Source: an uncultured Eubacteriales bacterium
GTDB lineage: Bacteria > Bacillota > Clostridia > Oscillospirales > Oscillospiraceae
DNA: 6,319 nt
Direction: 5' to 3'
NCBI GenBank assembly: GCA_900552725.1
Contig: USAT01000104.1
Span: 1-6,319 of the forward strand
Position numbers and translations under genes: made by a program. The notes beneath the pieces were generated by a model. It searched no databases. It saw only the letters and a program-made list of their open reading frames with translations, and was not told where the DNA came from. This document shows positions 1 to 5,827 of the stretch, one piece after another (position 1 is the first letter of the stretch; each line of letters opens with the position of its first letter).

Positions 1-151
1 CGGCGCCGCCGGCGGCGGATCAAGCGTGACCGCACGCAAGGAAGTGTCCCGTTTCGCACGGCCCGAACGGGTCTGCGAAACGGCAGACACAACGAGTTAC
101 CACCGCAAGCCACGGTGCGGCAAAAGCAACAGGGCACTCAACATGCCGTGC
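1..151. other. Non-coding tail downstream of ileS, at window edge
   Basis: No convincing gene is seen between the ileS stop codon and the left edge. The stretch is GC-rich and holds a 14-base perfect palindrome at 4-17, a long imperfect palindrome at 44-90 (listed separately) and a weak 5-bp hairpin at 101-117 (CACCG/CGGTG). None is followed on the minus strand by a T-run, so no classical intrinsic terminator for ileS is visible here. The ileS transcript may end at the large palindrome or beyond the edge. Confidence 0.6.
44..90. repeat. Long imperfect palindrome after ileS
   Basis: Arms GTGTC + CCGTTTCGCA (44-58) pair with TGCGAAACGG (74-83) and GACAC (86-90), with a two-base bulge (CA, 84-85). 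The inner part 62-71 forms a second small hairpin, CCCG-AA-CGGG. The folded structure would carry about 15 bp in the main stem plus 4 bp at the tip. It starts about 60 bases after the ileS stop. There is no T-run on either side, so it is either a factor-dependent or RNA-stabilising 3' hairpin or a dispersed palindromic repeat. The pairing is seen directly; the role is inference. Confidence 0.65.
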
Positions 152-2920
152 TTACACCAAATCGGGGAAATTTTTCACAACAGCGGCGCAGCGGGGGCAC
201 AGCTCGGGATGCTGGGCGTCGCTGCCCACGGTGGGCAGTACCTTCCAGCAGCGCAGGCACTTGGCGCCATTGGCGGGGCGGACGGCCACGGTCAGGGCGT
301 CGCCCACCTCAACGCGCACCTGAGACACGATCAGCAGGTCGGCCAGCATGGCGCTGTCCATCTCGGTCAGGAAGGCATCCTCGGCGGGAACGGTCAGATC
401 CACCTCGGCCTCCAGGCTCTTGCCGATGGTCTTGGCGGCGCGGGCCTGCTCCAGCTCGCCGTTGACGGCGTTGCGCAGGACGGCGATGCGGGCCCACTTG
501 GCCATCTCGTCCTCGGAGAGGGCGTATGCGGTATAGGGCTGCACCATCTCGTTGAACAGCACGTTCCGGGCATCGTCGCTGCTGCGGTGGGGCATGGCCA
601 GCCAGATCTCATCGCAGGTGAAGGCCAGGATGGGGGCAAACAGGCGGGTCATGGCGTCCAGGATCAGGAACAGGGCGGTCTGTGCGCTGCGGCGCTCCAG
701 GCCCTCGGCGGCGTCGCAGTACAGACGATCCTTCAGGATATCGAAGTAGAAGGAGCTGAGGTCGACCACGCAGAAGTCGTTGACCATATGGGACACCACA
801 TGGAACTCATAGTTGTCATAGGCGGCGAACACCTTGGTGATCAGGTCGTTCAGGCGGGTGACGGCCCACTTGTCCAGGGGCAGCATGTCGGCGGGCTGCA
901 CCAGATCGTCGGCGTTGAAGCCCACCAGGTTATCCAGGCAGAACTTGGCGGTGTTGCGGAACTTCAGGTAGTTCTGGGAGAGCTGCTTGAAGATCTCGTC
1001 GGAGCAGCGGACATCCACATGATAGTCGGCGCTGCCGGCCCACAGGCGGAGGAGATCCGCGCCGTACTTGTCAAAGATCTCGGCGGGATCCATGCCGTTG
1101 CCCAGGGACTTGTGCATGGCCTTGCCCTCGCCGTCCACCGTCCAGCCGTGGGTGACGCACTCCTTGAAGGGAGCGCCGCGGCCCAGGGCGCCCACGGCCA
1201 CCAGCAGAGAGGACTGGAACCAGCCGCGATACTGGTCAAGGCCCTCGATATACATGGTGGCGGGCCAGAAGCCCTGATCCCGCTCCATGGCGGCGAAGTG
1301 GGTGGAGCCGGAGTCGAACCAGCCGTCCAGGGTGTCGGTCTCCTTCTCGAAGCCGGTGGACTTGCCGCAGTGGGGGCAGGTGAAGCCCTTGGGCAGGATC
1401 TCCTCGGCCTCCATGTCGAACCAGGCGTTGGAGCCCTTCTTTTCGAACAGGTTGGCCACGGCCTCGATGCTCTCCTCGGTGCAGACGGGCTTGCCGCAGT
1501 CCTTGCAGTAGAACACGGGGATGGGCAGGCCCCAACGGCGCTGGCGGCTGATGCACCAGTCGGTACGCTCCAGGATCATGGAGCGCATGCGGTCCTTGCC
1601 CCAGCCGGGCACCCAGCGGACATCCTCGCAGGCGGCGATGGCGTCATCCTTGAAGGAATCCACGGAGCAGAACCACTGAGGCGTGGCGCGGAAGATGATG
1701 GGCTGCTTGCAGCGCCAGCAGTGGGGATAGCTGTGGACGATGTCCTCGCTGGCGAACAGGGAGCCGTTGTCCTTCATGTCCTGAAGGATGACGGGGTTGG
1801 ATTCATCGGTGGTCATGCCCTCGTACTTGCCGGCGTAGGCGGTGTGCTTGCCCTGATCGTCCACGGGCACCACCATGTCCATGCCGTAGCGCTTGCAGGT
1901 CAGATAGTCGTCGGCGCCGAAGCCGGGGGCGGTATGGACGCAGCCGGTACCGGAATCCATGGTGACGTAATCGGCCAGCACCAGGCGGGAGGTCTTGGGC
2001 AGGAAGGGATGCTGGGCCAGCATATTCTCGAAGAAGGAGCCGGGGTGGCTCTCCAGGATCTCATAGCTGTCGAAGCCGCCGATCTTCATGACCTTATCGG
2101 TCAGGGCCTCGGCCATGATATACATCTCGCCGTTGGGCGCCTTGACCACCACATAGCTCTCGTCGGGATGGAGGGCGATGGCCAGGTTGCCGGGCAGCGT
2201 CCAGATCGTGGTGGTCCAGATCACGAAGAACAGCTTGCTGTGATCCAGATTGCCCATCTTGCCCAGATCGTCGTTCATGGGGAACTTGACATAGACGGTG
2301 GTGCAGGGATCGTCCTTATACTCGATCTCCGCCTCGGCCAGGGCCGTCTCGTCGTGGGGGCACCAGTACACGGGCTTCAGGCCCTTGTAGATATGGCCGT
2401 TCTGATACATCTTGCCGAAGACGCGGACCTCCTGTGCCTCAAAGCCGGGGTCCATGGTCTTGTAGGGATGCTCCCAGTCGCCCACGACGCCCATGCGCTT
2501 GAAGCCCTCGCGCTGCACGTCGATATAGTGGTCGGCAAACTCGTGGCAGGCGGTGCGGAAGTCCGCCACGCTCATGGCCTTGTGGTTCAGCTTGTTCTGC
2601 TTGATGATGGCGGACTCGATGGGCATGCCGTGGTTATCCCAGCCGGGGATATAGGGGGTGTAGTAGCCCCGCATGGCGTACATACGGGTGATGAAGTCCT
2701 TCAGGGACTTGTTGAGGGCGTGGCCCATGTGCAGCGCGCCGTTGGAGAACGGAGGGCCGTCATGGAGGGAGAACAGGGGCTTGCCCTCGTTCTTCTTCAG
2801 CAGCTCGTTATAGAGGTCGATCTCCTCCCAGTGCTTCAGCATGTCCGGCTCGCGCTTGGGCAGGCCGGCGCGCATGGGAAAGCCGCTCTTGGGCATGTTC
2901 AACGTCTTTTTGTATTCCAT
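152..2920 (-). CDS. ileS: Isoleucyl-tRNA synthetase (IleS), bacterial type with C-terminal zinc finger
   Basis: Cytoplasmic class I aminoacyl-tRNA synthetase that activates isoleucine with ATP, charges tRNA-Ile, and hydrolyses mischarged Val-tRNA-Ile. The 922-residue length is normal for the bacterial form. Visible motifs, in order: the HIGH box as HMGH (64-67) after DGPPFSNGALHMGH; the CP1 editing domain with IWTTTIWTLPGN (234-245) and GTGCVHTAPGFGADDY (324-339); WCISRQRRWG (455-464); LDGWFDSG (531-538); the KMSKS loop as AMHKS (601-605), with His in place of the first Ser; the anticodon-binding helical domain (about 640-830); and a C-terminal zinc ribbon with Cys888, Cys891, Cys908 and Cys911. 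The ATG start is supported by AGGAG at 2928-2932, seven bases upstream. The gene is preceded by an isoleucine T-box leader and so is induced by uncharged tRNA-Ile. Identity is secure. Confidence 0.98.
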   Translation of the reverse strand: MEYKKTLNMPKSGFPMRAGLPKREPDMLKHWEEIDLYNELLKKNEGKPLFSLHDGPPFSNGALHMGHALNKSLKDFITRMYAMRGYYTPYIPGWDNHGMPIESAIIKQNKLNHKAMSVADFRTACHEFADHYIDVQREGFKRMGVVGDWEHPYKTMDPGFEAQEVRVFGKMYQNGHIYKGLKPVYWCPHDETALAEAEIEYKDDPCTTVYVKFPMNDDLGKMGNLDHSKLFFVIWTTTIWTLPGNLAIALHPDESYVVVKAPNGEMYIMAEALTDKVMKIGGFDSYEILESHPGSFFENMLAQHPFLPKTSRLVLADYVTMDSGTGCVHTAPGFGADDYLTCKRYGMDMVVPVDDQGKHTAYAGKYEGMTTDESNPVILQDMKDNGSLFASEDIVHSYPHCWRCKQPIIFRATPQWFCSVDSFKDDAIAACEDVRWVPGWGKDRMRSMILERTDWCISRQRRWGLPIPVFYCKDCGKPVCTEESIEAVANLFEKKGSNAWFDMEAEEILPKGFTCPHCGKSTGFEKETDTLDGWFDSGSTHFAAMERDQGFWPATMYIEGLDQYRGWFQSSLLVAVGALGRGAPFKECVTHGWTVDGEGKAMHKSLGNGMDPAEIFDKYGADLLRLWAGSADYHVDVRCSDEIFKQLSQNYLKFRNTAKFCLDNLVGFNADDLVQPADMLPLDKWAVTRLNDLITKVFAAYDNYEFHVVSHMVNDFCVVDLSSFYFDILKDRLYCDAAEGLERRSAQTALFLILDAMTRLFAPILAFTCDEIWLAMPHRSSDDARNVLFNEMVQPYTAYALSEDEMAKWARIAVLRNAVNGELEQARAAKTIGKSLEAEVDLTVPAEDAFLTEMDSAMLADLLIVSQVRVEVGDALTVAVRPANGAKCLRCWKVLPTVGSDAQHPELCPRCAAVVKNFPDLV

Positions 2921-2927
2921 GTTGCTT

Positions 2928-2932
2928 CTCCT
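2928..2932 (-). promoter_or_regulatory. Ribosome binding site of ileS
   Basis: AGGAG on the minus strand, within AAAAGGAG, seven bases before the ATG at 2920-2918. It lies downstream of the T-box terminator, so it is transcribed only on readthrough. Confidence 0.85.
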
Positions 2933-2954
2933 TTTCTATGTGAAAAAATTTCGT

Positions 2955-3250
2955 ATGCAAAAATAAAAAGCGCCTTTGTCTCGTCAAGAGACAAAGGCGC
3001 GATAAAACGTCCTCTGCGGTACCACTCTCGTTGCCGCCAAGGCGGCCACTCAGTCCCACCATCCGTGGGCGTGGGGTGATAACGGCCCGCTTCCGTCCGT
3101 GCCTACTCCTTGCTTTCAGCCGGATGCTCCGGGGTGATATCCGCGCCATATCCGCGTCCGCCTTGCACCGAAACGGCGGCTCTCTTCGCGTCGAACAGCA
3201 GCGCTGCGTGTCCCCTTCATCGCGTTTGTACGGTGTTTACCATGAGATAT
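2955..3250 (-). promoter_or_regulatory. T-box riboswitch, tRNA-Ile responsive (specifier AUC), controlling ileS
   Basis: Leader RNA of about 295 bases. Stem I starts with the GAUGAAGGGG element (3221-3212), whose GGGG (3215-3212) can pair with CCCC (3134-3131). The distal part has AGAGAG (about 3185-3180) and a CCGCC/GGCGG hairpin whose loop includes GGTGCAA. The specifier codon is AUC (3138-3136), followed by the usual purine A and then the CCCC strand, which matches tRNA-Ile(GAU). Stem III is GCCGCC-TT-GGCGGC, just before the T-box core AGAGTGGTACCGC (3028-3016). Antiterminator: CGAGAG (3030-3025), bulge UGGUACC (3024-3018), then GCAGAGG (3017-3011). This pairs with the continuous CCUUUGU-CUCUUG (2997-2985), giving 6 + 7 bp with a few G-U pairs. 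The UGGU in the bulge is complementary to the ACCA end expected of tRNA-Ile. Uncharged tRNA-Ile should favour readthrough into ileS. Confidence 0.95.
2959..3000 (-). terminator. T-box intrinsic terminator before ileS
   Basis: On the minus strand, GCGCCTTTGTCTC (3000-2988) and GAGACAAAGGCGC (2982-2970) form a perfect 13-bp stem with a 5-base loop, followed at once by TTTTTATTTTT (2969-2959). This is a textbook rho-independent terminator. The 5' arm of the stem is also the 3' strand of the antiterminator, so the two folds exclude each other. It lies about 40 bases before the ileS start. Confidence 0.95.
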
Positions 3251-3284
3251 CTGTTAATATAACCACTTTTTCTCCGTTTGTCAA
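3249..3284 (-). promoter_or_regulatory. Sigma-A (housekeeping) promoter of the ileS leader
   Basis: On the minus strand, a perfect -35 box TTGACA (3284-3279), a 17-base spacer, and a -10 box TATATT (3261-3256), which is five of six to consensus. The expected start of transcription is about 3249-3250, roughly 30 bases before the first conserved T-box element at about 3221. Boxes and spacing are read directly; the exact start site is inferred. The promoter sits in the short gap after the membrane-protein gene, so ileS does not depend on readthrough from the thiI cluster. Confidence 0.9.
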
Positions 3285-3323
3285 TGGCATTTTCACCAAA
3301 AACAAGGAGAAATCCGGCATTTT

Positions 3324-3806
3324 TCAGATGATACCGAACATAGTCAGGATGCCGATCAGGCCCATGGCGGTGTAGACGATGCCCATTACCGTCAGCAGCA
3401 CGGTGACAAGGGTGTAGAAGGTGCTGTCCTTCTTGGTGTGCTTGAAGCGGCGGGTATAGAACAGCACAAGGCAGGTGATGCCCAGCAGCAGTGAGGAGAT
3501 GTAGTTCATCAGCTGGTTCTCTTTATACACCGTGAAGCGCAGGATCAGCGTGACGGCAATGGCGGCGAACAGGACGATCAGCGTGATGTTCAGCCACATG
3601 GGCAGCTTCACCCGCTCCTGCTGCTTGCCCCGCTCCACCAGCTTCTGGGCCATGTAGGCGCCGGCGCCGCTGCCGGTGTAGCCGCCGTAGTTGCTGTTTT
3701 TCTTCTTGGAGTGGTTGTTCTTATTGGGGTTGCCCTTCGCCTTGCGGATCTCTTCCTCGCGGTTGGCGTACTGGTTGATCTGGGAATAAGCCTTGTTCTT
3801 TGCCAT
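3324..3806 (-). CDS. Small membrane protein of unknown function, third gene of the thiI cluster
   Basis: 160 residues; I do not recognise the family. The N-terminal half (1-68) is hydrophilic and strongly basic, rich in Lys, Asn, Gln and Glu, with KKK at 34-36 and a Gly-rich patch around 41-49. Three hydrophobic segments follow: about 69-90, about 98-118 and about 132-158. The middle loop (119-129, RRFKHTKKDST) is basic. By the positive-inside rule the N-terminal tail and this loop cannot both be cytoplasmic with a simple short TM1-TM2 hairpin unless TM1 and TM2 both cross, which is the expected arrangement. There is no signal peptide or catalytic motif. The ATG start has AGGAG at 3816-3820, nine bases upstream. 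The gene begins 15 bases after the pncC stop, so co-transcription with thiI-pncC is likely. No clear terminator follows it before the ileS promoter. The reading frame is convincing from its RBS, length and codon use; the function is unknown. Confidence 0.85.
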   Translation of the reverse strand: MAKNKAYSQINQYANREEEIRKAKGNPNKNNHSKKKNSNYGGYTGSGAGAYMAQKLVERGKQQERVKLPMWLNITLIVLFAAIAVTLILRFTVYKENQLMNYISSLLLGITCLVLFYTRRFKHTKKDSTFYTLVTVLLTVMGIVYTAMGLIGILTMFGII

Positions 3807-3821
3807 TGCGTTTGTCTCCTT

Positions 3822-4295
3822 TTAATTTATATGGGCCAGCAGCATGCGGAGCATCTCGTCCGCGGCGGCGGCGCGGATGGCGCTGCGGCCGCCGGAGAGG
3901 TGCAGAAGCTGCACAGTGGTTTCGTTTTGAGCGGACAGGGCGATATACACGGTGCCTACGTCGTGGCCACGGTCGTCCTTATCGGGGCCTGCCACGCCGG
4001 TGACGGACAGGCCGAAGTCCGCACAGGTCAGATGGCGGACGCCCTCCGCCATGGCGCGGGCCGTCGGTTCGGACACCGCGCTGTAAACTTCCAGCGTGTC
4101 GTGGGGGACGCCCAGCACCCGCTCCTTGACGCCGTTGGTATAGCTGACCACACCGCCCAGGAACACCGACGACGCGCCGGGGACATCCGTCAGGCACTTG
4201 GCGGCCAGGCCGCCGGTGCAGCTCTCCGCCGTGGAAAGGGTCAGGCCGCGCTCCTTCAGAGCGGCGATGACCTGCTGCTCCAATGTCTCGTTCAT
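3822..4295 (-). CDS. pncC: Nicotinamide-nucleotide amidase, stand-alone CinA C-terminal domain (PncC)
   Basis: Deamidates nicotinamide mononucleotide to nicotinate mononucleotide, recycling the NMN released by NAD-dependent DNA ligase and other NAD-consuming enzymes (known for this family). Counting 157 residues from the chosen ATG, the N-terminal nucleophile motif TAESCTGG is at 22-29 (Ser25), SYTNGVK follows with Tyr52 and Lys57 as the expected active-site partners, and SVTGVAGP is at 97-104. Length fits a single-domain PncC; the N-terminal CinA/MoCF-like domain is absent. A GTG at 4304-4302 would give 160 residues. I prefer the ATG at 4295 because GAGGT (4307-4303) lies seven bases before it and would overlap the GTG. 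That ribosome binding site overlaps the TGA of thiI, which suggests translational coupling. The TAA stop (3822-3824) is 15 bases before the next gene. Confidence 0.93.
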   Translation of the reverse strand: MNETLEQQVIAALKERGLTLSTAESCTGGLAAKCLTDVPGASSVFLGGVVSYTNGVKERVLGVPHDTLEVYSAVSEPTARAMAEGVRHLTCADFGLSVTGVAGPDKDDRGHDVGTVYIALSAQNETTVQLLHLSGGRSAIRAAAADEMLRMLLAHIN

Positions 4296-4302
4296 GGTGC
4301 GC

Positions 4303-4307
4303 ACCTC
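4303..4307 (-). promoter_or_regulatory. Ribosome binding site of pncC overlapping the thiI stop codon
   Basis: GAGGT on the minus strand shares bases with the thiI TGA (4308-4306) and sits seven bases before the ATG at 4295. It decides the pncC start and points to coupled translation with thiI. Confidence 0.75.
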
Positions 4308-5484
4308 AGTGCTTGGGGTACAGGCGGATCATCTCGCGGCCCGCCAGGGCTTTGTCGCACAGGGCGTCAATGTCCAGCGCGGCCTCGTACTCCCGGACTT
4401 CTTCCAGATTGGGCTTGGTCTTGGGGTGGCGTGGGGTGAACACGGTGCAGCAGTCCTCGTAGGGCAGGATGGAGGTATCGAAGGTGCCCACATGGCGGGC
4501 GATGCGGACGATCTCCTCCTTGTCCATGCCGATCAGGGGCCGCAGCACCGGCAGGGTGGCCACGTCATCGCTGACCACCAGGGCCTGGATGGTCTGGCTG
4601 GCCACCTGACCCAGGCTCTCGCCGGTGACGATGGCCTTGCAGGCCAGCTCGTGGGCCAGCCGGTCGCCCAGCCGCATCATGAAGCGGCGCATGATCAGGG
4701 TGAAGTGATCCTCCGGGCATTTGCGGCGGATCTCCTCCTGGATCTCGGTAAAGGGCACCACATGCACCGTCAGCCGTCCGCACCACACCGTCAGCTCCTG
4801 GGCCAGCTGCAGCACCTTTTCGCGGGCCTGCTCGCCGGTGTAGGGAGGGGAGGCGAAGTGCAGCAGCTCCAGCTGGACGCCGCGCTTGGCGATCATATAG
4901 CTGGACACGGGGCTGTCGATGCCGCCGGACAGCAGGCTGACCGCATGGCCGCCCATGCCGATGGGCAGACCGCCTGCGGCGGCCTCCGCCGGGCCGTGGA
5001 CATAGGCGGCGTCCTCCCGCACCTCCAGGTGCACCGTCAGCTCCGGGTTATGGACATCCACGATCAGGTGGGGGAAGGCATCGTGCAGCGCGCCGCCCAC
5101 CCACTGGCTCAACTGGATGCTGCCCATGGGGAAGGACTTGTCGGAGCGCTTGCTCTCCACCTTGAAGGACTTGGCCGCCAGCAGCGCCGGGGCAAGATAC
5201 TCCTTCGCGGTGTTGAAGATGGCCTCCTTCTCCTTGGCGCAGGGGACGGCCCGGGCGATGGCGATGATACCGAACACCTTCTTGCAGGCGTCGTAGGCGG
5301 CGTCCAGGTCGCAGGTCTCCTCCGCCGGCTCCACATAGATGGTGGACTGGCGGGAGTAGATCTTGAATTTGCCGTACCGCTGGGTGCGGCGGCGGATGTT
5401 GCTCATCAGCTTCATCTCAAAGCTGTGGCGGTTCAGTCCCTTCAGGACGATCTCGCCCAGCTTGCAAAGAATGATCTCGTGCAT
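4306..5484 (-). CDS. thiI: tRNA 4-thiouridine synthetase ThiI, short form without rhodanese domain
   Basis: ATP-dependent sulfur transferase that makes 4-thiouridine at position 8 of tRNA, a near-UV sensor base. Some family members also supply sulfur for the thiamine thiazole. At 392 residues it has the short form common in Bacillota. It shows an N-terminal ferredoxin-like region with EIVLKGLNR (11-19), a THUMP domain (about 60-165, with ESKRSDKSFP at 110-119), the PP-loop SGGIDSP (186-192) that binds ATP, GESLGQVASQT (288-298), and YEDCCTVF (342-349) with Cys345/Cys346 at the expected catalytic cysteine. The E. coli-type C-terminal rhodanese domain is missing, so sulfur must come directly from a cysteine desulfurase. 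No such gene is next to it upstream in this window, unlike the nifZ-thiI pair of Bacillus. The ATG start has AGGAG at 5492-5496, seven bases upstream. It is the first gene of the thiI-pncC-membrane protein cluster. Confidence 0.97.
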   Translation of the reverse strand: MHEIILCKLGEIVLKGLNRHSFEMKLMSNIRRRTQRYGKFKIYSRQSTIYVEPAEETCDLDAAYDACKKVFGIIAIARAVPCAKEKEAIFNTAKEYLAPALLAAKSFKVESKRSDKSFPMGSIQLSQWVGGALHDAFPHLIVDVHNPELTVHLEVREDAAYVHGPAEAAAGGLPIGMGGHAVSLLSGGIDSPVSSYMIAKRGVQLELLHFASPPYTGEQAREKVLQLAQELTVWCGRLTVHVVPFTEIQEEIRRKCPEDHFTLIMRRFMMRLGDRLAHELACKAIVTGESLGQVASQTIQALVVSDDVATLPVLRPLIGMDKEEIVRIARHVGTFDTSILPYEDCCTVFTPRHPKTKPNLEEVREYEAALDIDALCDKALAGREMIRLYPKH

Positions 5485-5554
5485 GGGGGTTCTCCTTATT
5501 ATATATGTGAATGTCTTTTCGCTTTTGCGGGGATGGTCTGTGCGATGGAATGTT

Positions 5555-5600
5555 TCGCGCTCCGGCGCGAGGTACTTTTGCCCTCAGCGGCAAAAGTACC
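5555..5600. repeat. Tandem inverted repeats (two adjoining hairpins)
   Basis: The first hairpin is TCGCGC-TCCG-GCGCGA (5555-5570, 6-bp stem). Directly next to it is GGTACTTTTGCC (5571-5582), a 6-base loop, and GGCAAAAGTACC (5589-5600), a perfect 12-bp stem. No T-run follows on either strand, so this is not a simple terminator. It resembles the short palindromic intergenic repeats common in gut clostridia; that comparison is from memory and not checked here. Confidence 0.7.
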
Positions 5601-5603
5601 CAA

Positions 5604-5630
5604 AAACGCTGCTTAAACCTGCGGTTTAAG
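5604..5630 (-). terminator. Possible terminator-like hairpin, third member of the repeat cluster
   Basis: On the minus strand, CTTAAACC-GCA-GGTTTAAG (5630-5612) is a perfect 8-bp stem with a 3-base loop, followed by CAGCG and then TTTTT. It lies about 200 bases past the comM stop and in the right orientation to end its transcript. The stem is AT-rich and the T-run is five bases away, so it is weak as a terminator and may just be part of the neighbouring repeat element. Confidence 0.35.
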
Positions 5631-5782
5631 AATCCGCCCGCGCTATGCAGTGCTTTTTGTTGGGGGCTCACACCACGCGTTCACAGGACAAGGCTGTTTT
5701 CGTTGTGTATGACGAATCAACTTTCTTCTTGCGTCGCTGCCGCTGATGCGGTGCGATACCAGGATATGAATCGCTGTACGGC

Positions 5783-5804
5783 GGCGGGGCACATTGGCCC
5801 CGCC
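5783..5804. repeat. GC-rich REP-like hairpin just downstream of comM
   Basis: GGCGGGGC (5783-5790) and GCCCCGCC (5797-5804) form a perfect 8-bp stem around the 6-base loop ACATTG. It starts 23 bases past the comM stop. No T-run follows on the minus strand. It could protect or end the comM message, or be a dispersed palindromic repeat. The pairing is direct observation; the role is not known. Confidence 0.6.
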
Positions 5805-5827
5805 CTACGCTCGATTCAGGCGGTATG

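Larger units (their letters stand above)
5485..5827. other. Gene-free, hairpin-rich intergenic region between comM and thiI
   Basis: The 343 bases between the comM stop and the thiI start carry no supported gene. They hold three consecutive inverted repeats (5555-5570, 5571-5600, 5612-5630) and a separate GC-rich hairpin (5783-5804). The middle part (about 5631-5770) shows no clear structure. The minus strand must carry the thiI promoter, but I see no well-spaced -35/-10 pair. The layout suggests dispersed non-coding repeats inserted between two conserved genes (inference). Confidence 0.6.

Noticed and set aside
26..3079. A 1017-codon open frame on the plus strand, opposite the whole of ileS.
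   Set aside because: It is the antisense shadow of ileS plus its leader. The predicted protein is a repetitive mix of His, Gly, Ala, Leu and Val with no recognisable domain, as expected when the opposite strand has GC-rich third positions. It also runs through the T-box.
2808..3149. A 113-codon minus-strand frame spanning the T-box leader and the start of ileS.
   Set aside because: It crosses the terminator, antiterminator and ileS start in a different frame. The structured-RNA reading explains the sequence much better.
3285..3323. Possible terminator between the membrane-protein gene and the ileS promoter.
   Set aside because: The only pairing found is a 3-bp GGA/TCC hairpin before a T-run on the minus strand, too weak to call. 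Readthrough into the T-box leader remains possible.
5498..5503. A perfect TATAAT on the minus strand just upstream of thiI.
   Set aside because: It lies one base from the AAGGAG ribosome binding site, so transcription from it would start inside or after that site. No -35 box is found 16-18 bases upstream. It is probably part of the A/T-rich spacer.
4198..5616. A 472-codon plus-strand open frame opposite thiI, and a similar 242-codon frame at 3711-4439 opposite pncC and the membrane gene.
   Set aside because: Both are antisense shadows of well-supported genes, with His/Gly/Ala-rich low-complexity translations and no domain.
5417..5671. An 84-codon minus-strand frame overlapping the start of thiI and crossing the hairpin cluster.
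   Set aside because: It overlaps the thiI coding start in another frame, and its first half is a translation of the inverted repeats. There is no supporting ribosome binding site or domain.
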